A DNA stretch of 64,000 bases. It comes from JABSQH01 sp965230015 (GTDB taxonomy: Bacteria; Actinomycetota; Acidimicrobiia; Acidimicrobiales; Ilumatobacteraceae). The position numbers and the translations under genes were made by a program. The notes under the pieces are model-generated. The model did no database searches. It worked only from the letters and a program-made list of their open reading frames with translations, and had not been told where the DNA came from. Positions 59,524 through 64,000 of this stretch are shown here, piece after piece. Each line of letters begins with the position of its first letter. The first letter of the stretch is position 1. The stretch lies in NCBI GenBank assembly GCA_965230015.1, contig CBDDKF010000002.1, positions 682,001-746,000 of the forward strand, in the 5' to 3' direction.

Positions 59524-60849
59524 ATGACCGACACTGCGCGCGAGACAGCAAGTGATGCAACGCTCATGCCGGCGCTGAACCGAACGCCGGAGATCGAAGC
59601 GGCCGAGAAGGGCGCCGACGTGCCGGCTGCGGCCGAGTTGACGCTCGACGCGATCAACCCGTACAACGCCCACCTGTTCCGCGAGGACCGCTGGCAGGAT
59701 CACTTCGCTCGGCTGCGCGCCGAAGACCCGGTGCACCTCAACGAACTCGAGCTGGCCGGCCGCTACTGGTCGATCACCAAATACGACGACGTGAAGGCGG
59801 TCGACGGCGACTGGGAGACATACTCCTCCGCTGCCGGGATCACCCTCGGTCTGACCCCCGACAGGATTCCCGACGACGCGCCGAACATCATGTCGTTCAT
59901 CTCGATGGACCCGCCCGAACACACGGCGCAGCGCAACACGGTGCGCAGCATCGCGGCTCCGGCGAACCTGAAGAACTTCGAGCCGATCATGCGCGAGCGC
60001 ACGATCGCGGTACTCGAATCGCTGCCCGAGGGAGAGACGTTCGACTGGGTCGACGCCGTGTCGGTCGAGTTGACCACGCTGATGCTGGCCACGCTGTTCG
60101 ACTTCCCCATCGATGATCGACGGATGCTGACGCGCTGGTCCGACGTGCTGTTTGCCATCCCCCAGCCGGGCGGAATCGTCGAGTCGCAGGAGCAGAAGCG
60201 CGACGAACTGATCGGCTGCGTCCGGTACTTCGAGCGCCTGTGGGAAGAGCGCCGCGAACAGCCGGGCAACGACCTCGTGTCGATGCTCGTGCACGGCGAG
60301 GCCACCAAGGACATCCCGACCCTGGCCCACCTCGGCAACCTGCTGTTGCTCATCGTGGGCGGCAACGACACCACCCGCAACTCGATGTCGGGCAGCGTGT
60401 ACGGCCTCAACCAGTTCCCCGAGCAGTACGACAAGCTGATCGCCGACCCGAGCCTGATCAAGAACATGGTCAAAGAGATCGTGCGCTGGCAGACCCCGCT
60501 GTCGTACATGCGGCGCACCGCTACCCGCGACACCGAGCTCAACGGCAAGCAGATCAAGAAGGGCGACCAGATCTTGATGTGGTACGTCTCGGCCAACCGC
60601 GACGAGGACGTCTTCGAGAACGCCGACGTGATCGACATCGAGCGAGAAAACGCCGACAAGCATCTGTCGTTCGGCTACGGCATCCACTTCTGTATGGGCG
60701 CCCGCTTGGCCGAGCTGCAGCTCCGCGTGTTGTGGGAAGAAATGCTCCCGCGCTTCGAACGGGTCGAGGTGCAGGCCGAGCCCGAGCGCGTGTTCTCCTC
60801 GTTCGTCCACGGCTACGCCAAGCTGCCGGTGCGCATCACCCGTCGCTGA
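59524..60849 (+). CDS. Cytochrome P450
   Basis: 441 residues from ATG 59524. The I-helix has LLLLIVGGNDTTRNSM (oxygen-binding, about 268-283), the K-helix has MVKEIVRWQTPLSYMRR (ExxR), and the heme loop is LSFGYGIHFCMGARLAELQL (Cys thiolate). The N-terminus lacks a TM helix, so it is a soluble bacterial class I P450 that needs ferredoxin partners not encoded here. The substrate is unknown, possibly a steroid or terpene. It stands alone on the plus strand. Confidence 0.93.
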   Translation: MTDTARETASDATLMPALNRTPEIEAAEKGADVPAAAELTLDAINPYNAHLFREDRWQDHFARLRAEDPVHLNELELAGRYWSITKYDDVKAVDGDWETYSSAAGITLGLTPDRIPDDAPNIMSFISMDPPEHTAQRNTVRSIAAPANLKNFEPIMRERTIAVLESLPEGETFDWVDAVSVELTTLMLATLFDFPIDDRRMLTRWSDVLFAIPQPGGIVESQEQKRDELIGCVRYFERLWEERREQPGNDLVSMLVHGEATKDIPTLAHLGNLLLLIVGGNDTTRNSMSGSVYGLNQFPEQYDKLIADPSLIKNMVKEIVRWQTPLSYMRRTATRDTELNGKQIKKGDQILMWYVSANRDEDVFENADVIDIERENADKHLSFGYGIHFCMGARLAELQLRVLWEEMLPRFERVEVQAEPERVFSSFVHGYAKLPVRITRR

Positions 60850-60869
60850 TCGCATCACGATTCGGGGGC

Positions 60870-60889
60870 CGCACAGGTTGCGCTCAGGT
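60870..60889 (-). repeat. 20-bp dispersed repeat, copy B
   Basis: On the minus strand ACCTGAGCGCAACCTGTGCG; 19 of 20 bases match copy A (57307-57326), inverted. It lies in the 106-base gap after the P450 gene, which holds nothing else recognised. Confidence 0.45.
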
Positions 60890-60955
60890 CGGTGGGCGTA
60901 CAGATGGTGGCACCAGCCGGCGCACCCATCGCGCCGATCAGACCCCGGAACGAGA

Positions 60956-61627
60956 ATGCGACCGACCACGATCCCGAACACACCCACGTCGACCCAGCCG
61001 CACCGAGGCCGACTCCGACGGCTCTTCGCAGTCGCGTGCGTAGCACTCGGGGCGACCGCGTTGACCGCCAGCTCGACCACGGTCTCCGCAGCGGCTGAGC
61101 CAGTCGACTATCGCGTCGTCGCCAAACAGTCCGTGCTGCTCAACCCACCAGTCGACGATCACTTTGCATCGGATGTGTTCCAGCCGCTCGGCGCCGGCAC
61201 CGCCGATCGTGTCGAGTTCGACGGGACCAACGGCAACATCAAGTGCCGCACCCCGAACCGATGTGAACTCAGTGTCATGCACCGCGCCGGCCTCGGCAAT
61301 CCGTGGTTCACGTTCCTCGAGTTGCACGTCGACCAGCTCGACTTCACGGTCGACGCGGCGGGCAACGTGGTCGATGCCGACGTCGACGGCTTCTACACGG
61401 TGCGCTACGAGAACTGGGGCGCGGGAGTAGAGATCCCGATCCATCGGCCGCTCACGTCGGTCACCGGCGTGTACGTCGACGACGAACTGCGGCTCACGTT
61501 CGGTTCCACCTACTCCACCGACACGGCGGAAACGACTGTTGCCGAGTTGGTGTTCGAAGTGGCTCCGCCGCCATCTGGTGGGGGCGGCCCGTCGGCTCCG
61601 CCGCTGGAAGGCACGGGCACGCGGTAG
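60956..61627 (+). CDS. Hypothetical secreted protein
   Basis: 223 residues from ATG 60956. The signal peptide is LFAVACVALGATALTASSTT, with cleavage after about VSAAA (residue 46). The mature part is beta-rich (DRVEFDGTNGNIKCRTPNRC with two Cys; LHVDQLDFTVDAAGNVVDAD; VDGFYTVRYENWGAGVEIPI) and ends in a Pro/Gly-rich tail. No family is recognised. It stands alone between P450 and a convergent oxygenase gene. Confidence 0.65.
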   Translation: MRPTTIPNTPTSTQPHRGRLRRLFAVACVALGATALTASSTTVSAAAEPVDYRVVAKQSVLLNPPVDDHFASDVFQPLGAGTADRVEFDGTNGNIKCRTPNRCELSVMHRAGLGNPWFTFLELHVDQLDFTVDAAGNVVDADVDGFYTVRYENWGAGVEIPIHRPLTSVTGVYVDDELRLTFGSTYSTDTAETTVAELVFEVAPPPSGGGGPSAPPLEGTGTR

Positions 61628-61645
61628 ACCGGGCGTTGTCGCCCG

Positions 61646-62728
61646 TCAGGTGTCGCCGGACGCGTCGGGATAGTGCGTCGCGACGAGTTCGGGATAGCTG
61701 CGCGAGAAGTAGTTCCACAGCTGTTCGCCGTACACCGCGGCGCGATGAGCGGATTGCATGTCGCCAATGCCCGCTTCGGTCTCGGCCTTGGTCGCCATGA
61801 ATCCGGCTTCGGCGTGACGCGGGCTCGCGGCGACCGCCTCACGGATTCTCGGCGAGAGCGGCAGCGGCGCCAGCGGCGTATCGAGCGACGGCCCGTGGAA
61901 GTACGCGGCCGAGTAGCGCACGTCGTCGGTGATCACTCGGTGTGGAGTGGCCACGAAGTAGTTGCCCGACACGCCCTGGAGCATCTCGCCGAGATTGACG
62001 ATCAGCCCGCCCGGGACATGCGGAGCGGCAATCCACTCCCCCGCCGGATTCTGAATCTGCAGTCCCGGCGTGGGCCCGGGTGCAAGGAGCGTGAGGAAGC
62101 CTGCATCGTGATGGGCATTCACACCGGCGCCACCGGCAGGGGTCGGCGGATACCGGATGAGTTTGGTCAGCGACATCGGCTCGTCCCCGAAGAGCTCCGT
62201 GAGGTACGACTCGTCGAGTTCGAGTCCACGCGACAACACGCCGAGCAGCTCGTCGGCGAGCGCCCCCATCTCGGCGAACCAGCGCTGCATCAACGCCGCA
62301 GAGCCCGGCAAGACGTCGTCGTCGAACCACTGATTCGGGCCGAGTAACCGCAGGTACGCCGGCTCTGCGTCGGGAGCGCGCGCTGGCCGCTCGCTCCACA
62401 GGTCGACCTGCTCGCGAATGTCCGGACGGTTGTTCGTGTACTCGGTGCCCACCGCTTCCCACCCGCGGAAGTGGCGGGAGCGTCGCTTGTCGATCACTGC
62501 CTTGGCGTCGTCCGGCAGTGCGAACAGACCGTGCATCATCTCGAAGATCGAGTTGATGAACGACGTATCGATCGAGTGACCAACGACGACGAAGAACCCG
62601 ACTCGATGACAGATGTCGGCAACCTCGGCAGCGAACGCCTCGTGATCGGCCGCAGCCCCTCGCCACCGTTGGAGGTCGACCACCGGAAGCTCGGTGAAGG
62701 CCGGCGGGTCGGATGCCACCTGGGTCAC
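61646..62728 (-). CDS. Isopenicillin N synthase-family 2-oxoglutarate/Fe(II) oxygenase
   Basis: 360 residues from GTG 62728. The DIOX_N region is ELPVVDLQRWRG and DICHRVGFFVVVGHSID. The iron ligands are in VNAHHDAGFLTLLAPG (HxD, about 207-222) and VATPHRVITDDVRYSAAYF (distal His and the RxS motif for the cosubstrate, about 264-282). LIVNLGEMLQGVSGNYF is also typical. These enzymes catalyse hydroxylation, desaturation or ring closure; the substrate is unknown. It is convergent with the secreted-protein gene. Confidence 0.9.
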   Translation of the reverse strand: MTQVASDPPAFTELPVVDLQRWRGAAADHEAFAAEVADICHRVGFFVVVGHSIDTSFINSIFEMMHGLFALPDDAKAVIDKRRSRHFRGWEAVGTEYTNNRPDIREQVDLWSERPARAPDAEPAYLRLLGPNQWFDDDVLPGSAALMQRWFAEMGALADELLGVLSRGLELDESYLTELFGDEPMSLTKLIRYPPTPAGGAGVNAHHDAGFLTLLAPGPTPGLQIQNPAGEWIAAPHVPGGLIVNLGEMLQGVSGNYFVATPHRVITDDVRYSAAYFHGPSLDTPLAPLPLSPRIREAVAASPRHAEAGFMATKAETEAGIGDMQSAHRAAVYGEQLWNYFSRSYPELVATHYPDASGDT

Positions 62729-62759
62729 ACCACGAGTGTCGCGCACGCCAGCCGCCGCG

Positions 62760-64000
62760 TCAGCTGGTAGTGGCGGTTTTGAAGCCCAGCCGCGGCATCT
62801 CGCCCCAACCGGTCGCACCCGGAAAGAGGGAACGTATCCGCCACACCACGGTGATCTGACGGTACCCCCAGTTCGTCGCCACCGCCCATCCCAGGAGCCG
62901 CACCGCATCACGGCGCGATCCGAAGCTTCGGACGTGACGTGTCATCAATGCAACGCTCAACATCGACAACGCAACTCCGAACATCTGCGTCGCCAGCACG
63001 ACGCTGAGCGCGGCGACCGGACTGATCCACCCCAACCACAACAGCAGCGCGATCATCACCCACCCGAGCGCTTCGAGGATGGGTCCAACCCATTCGAAGA
63101 AGATCAACGAGCCGACGCCGATCGTCCCGACGCGTCCGTAACGCCGGCGAGCAAACATCGACTGATAGTCGTCGAGAATCATCTTGAGCCCACGATGCCA
63201 CCGGATTCGCTGTCGGCGAAGCACCTCCTTCGTTGGCGGGTACTCCGTCCAACACACCGACTCAGGCACCTGGGCAACGCGATGCGTCCGCCCATCATCG
63301 GCGAGCCAGCGCTGCACGCGCAGACACATGTCCATGTCTTCGCCGAGATGACCCGCCCGATAGCCCCCGACCTCGATCAGGAGATCTCGCCGATACAGGC
63401 CGAATCCACCCGACACGATCGGTAGGGCGCCGATCGAGGCCATCGCCGGCCGAGCGATCAGAAACGCCGTGAGGTACTCGATCGTCTGGCAACCGACCCA
63501 GTAGTTCGTTGGCGCGTGACGCTCGACGATGTCGGGCCCGCTGATCACGAGATCGTTCGAAGGGAGCAGCGTCCCACCCACGCCGACGACTGTCTCGGGC
63601 GATCCCAGCACCTCGACCATGCACCGCGCAATCGTGTCGCGCTCCATGAATTCGTCGGCGTCCATCACAACGATCCATGGATACTTGGCCACGTTGATAC
63701 CCGCGTTGGATCCGTCTGCCTTGGCTCCCGACGGCATCTTGTCGACGAGCACGATTCGTGGCTCCGTCTTCGATCGGTAGACCGCCCGCACCGGTTTGGT
63801 GTCGATCGGACCGGTTGCCGGCTCGTGTTCGAACACCTCCATGCTGAAGTGCTCGATCAGCACGTCGAGGGTGCGGTCCTTGGACCCATCGTTGACGACG
63901 ACCACTTCGAGTCGCTCGTATTGCTGCGCCAGCGCGCTCACCGTGGTGTCGATGATCACGTTCTCCTCGTTGTACGCCGGCATCACGATCGACACTCCCG
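62760..64000 (-). CDS. Membrane glycosyltransferase, family 2 (5' end beyond window)
   Basis: The start lies right of base 64000; 413 codons are visible. The GT-A core shows VSIVMPAYNEE, VVVVNDGSKDRTLD, the metal-binding WIVVMDADEFMERD, GGYRAGHLGEDMDMCLR and VLRRQRIRWHRGLKM (QxxRW), the signature of processive synthases such as cellulose, hyaluronan or N-acetylglucosamine polymerases. Four hydrophobic helices follow (about the last 120 residues). It likely makes an exopolysaccharide at the membrane. It ends 31 bases before the IPNS-like gene's start. Confidence 0.87.
   Translation of the reverse strand, partial: GVSIVMPAYNEENVIIDTTVSALAQQYERLEVVVVNDGSKDRTLDVLIEHFSMEVFEHEPATGPIDTKPVRAVYRSKTEPRIVLVDKMPSGAKADGSNAGINVAKYPWIVVMDADEFMERDTIARCMVEVLGSPETVVGVGGTLLPSNDLVISGPDIVERHAPTNYWVGCQTIEYLTAFLIARPAMASIGALPIVSGGFGLYRRDLLIEVGGYRAGHLGEDMDMCLRVQRWLADDGRTHRVAQVPESVCWTEYPPTKEVLRRQRIRWHRGLKMILDDYQSMFARRRYGRVGTIGVGSLIFFEWVGPILEALGWVMIALLLWLGWISPVAALSVVLATQMFGVALSMLSVALMTRHVRSFGSRRDAVRLLGWAVATNWGYRQITVVWRIRSLFPGATGWGEMPRLGFKTATTS

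Noticed and set aside
60855..61046. Small minus-strand frame overlapping the secreted-protein gene
   Set aside because: It shares an LSATCAxPES-like string with a frame near 57.3 kb, but this follows from the 20-bp DNA repeat; there is no start signal or family support.
1..64000. tRNA or rRNA genes
   Set aside because: No cloverleaf-like segment or rRNA-like sequence was recognised in any intergenic gap, including around selD where a tRNA-Sec gene might be expected.

Overview
The window is GC-rich, densely packed bacterial DNA with frequent GTG starts. It most resembles an actinobacterium of the class Acidimicrobiia (Ilumatobacter-like). The supporting signs are a DUF222-HNH endonuclease, F420-type enzymes (an LLM-class oxidoreductase and a deazaflavin-dependent nitroreductase), a wax ester synthase/DGAT homologue, an acyl-ACP thioesterase, many ring- and carbon-oxidising enzymes (P450, Baeyer-Villiger type, 2-oxoglutarate oxygenases) and a secreted SGNH protein with a tandem beta-rich repeat. 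The taxonomic placement is inference. I saw no rRNA, tRNA, CRISPR array or phage module, and no gene-free stretch longer than about 200 bases.

Layout. 1-7.2 kb: a partial haloalkane dehalogenase, then a plus-strand run of DUF2252, TrkA-C, PfkB kinase, cation/proton antiporter and drug-efflux MFS. 7.2-13.1 kb: PH/SHOCT membrane protein, anchored hypothetical, Baeyer-Villiger-type monooxygenase, DUF5996 and a second MFS. 13.2-18 kb: SigE-like sigma factor with a membrane partner, then a peptide-type ABC importer (lipoprotein plus two permeases, no ATPase gene). 18-25.7 kb: DUF1269-PPK2 pair, thioesterase with an ABC exporter, FAD monooxygenase, an AlkB homologue behind a LexA-type box, an LLM flavoenzyme and a YbaK deacylase. 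25.7-26.9 kb: a complete IS30-family element. 26.9-39.8 kb: a HelD-like helicase and several minus-strand operons (CmcJ-like oxygenase/amidohydrolase; lipase, WS/DGAT, DUF5655, amidohydrolase; ArsR, SRPBCC, amidohydrolase). 39.8-50.6 kb: small DUF6325 and SHOCT proteins, DUF1254, a nitroreductase-SRPBCC fusion, an alpha/beta hydrolase, DUF222-HNH, copper amine oxidase, a homocysteine methyltransferase-family gene and selD. 50.6-64 kb: secreted repeat protein, small lipoproteins, a DEAD-box helicase fused to a cold-shock domain, DDN, subtilase, AlkD, GNAT, a PhnD-like protein, P450, an IPNS-like oxygenase and a membrane glycosyltransferase cut by the window end.

Most notable observations. (1) selD contains an in-frame TGA exactly where SelD has its catalytic Cys/Sec, followed by a hairpin, so it reads as a selenoprotein and implies a selenocysteine-using host. 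(2) The IS30 element sits exactly in the 5-nt loop of a bidirectional terminator hairpin, with a 3-bp GCC target duplication. An intact relative of that hairpin lies at 18006-18042, and in such hairpins the stop codons of convergent genes are part of the stem. (3) A good LexA box lies immediately upstream of the AlkB-like gene. (4) The WS/DGAT homologue has lost its HHxxxDG catalytic motif. (5) A DEAD-box helicase carries a cold-shock domain. (6) A 47-bp double-hairpin repeat occurs twice around the end of an MFS gene.
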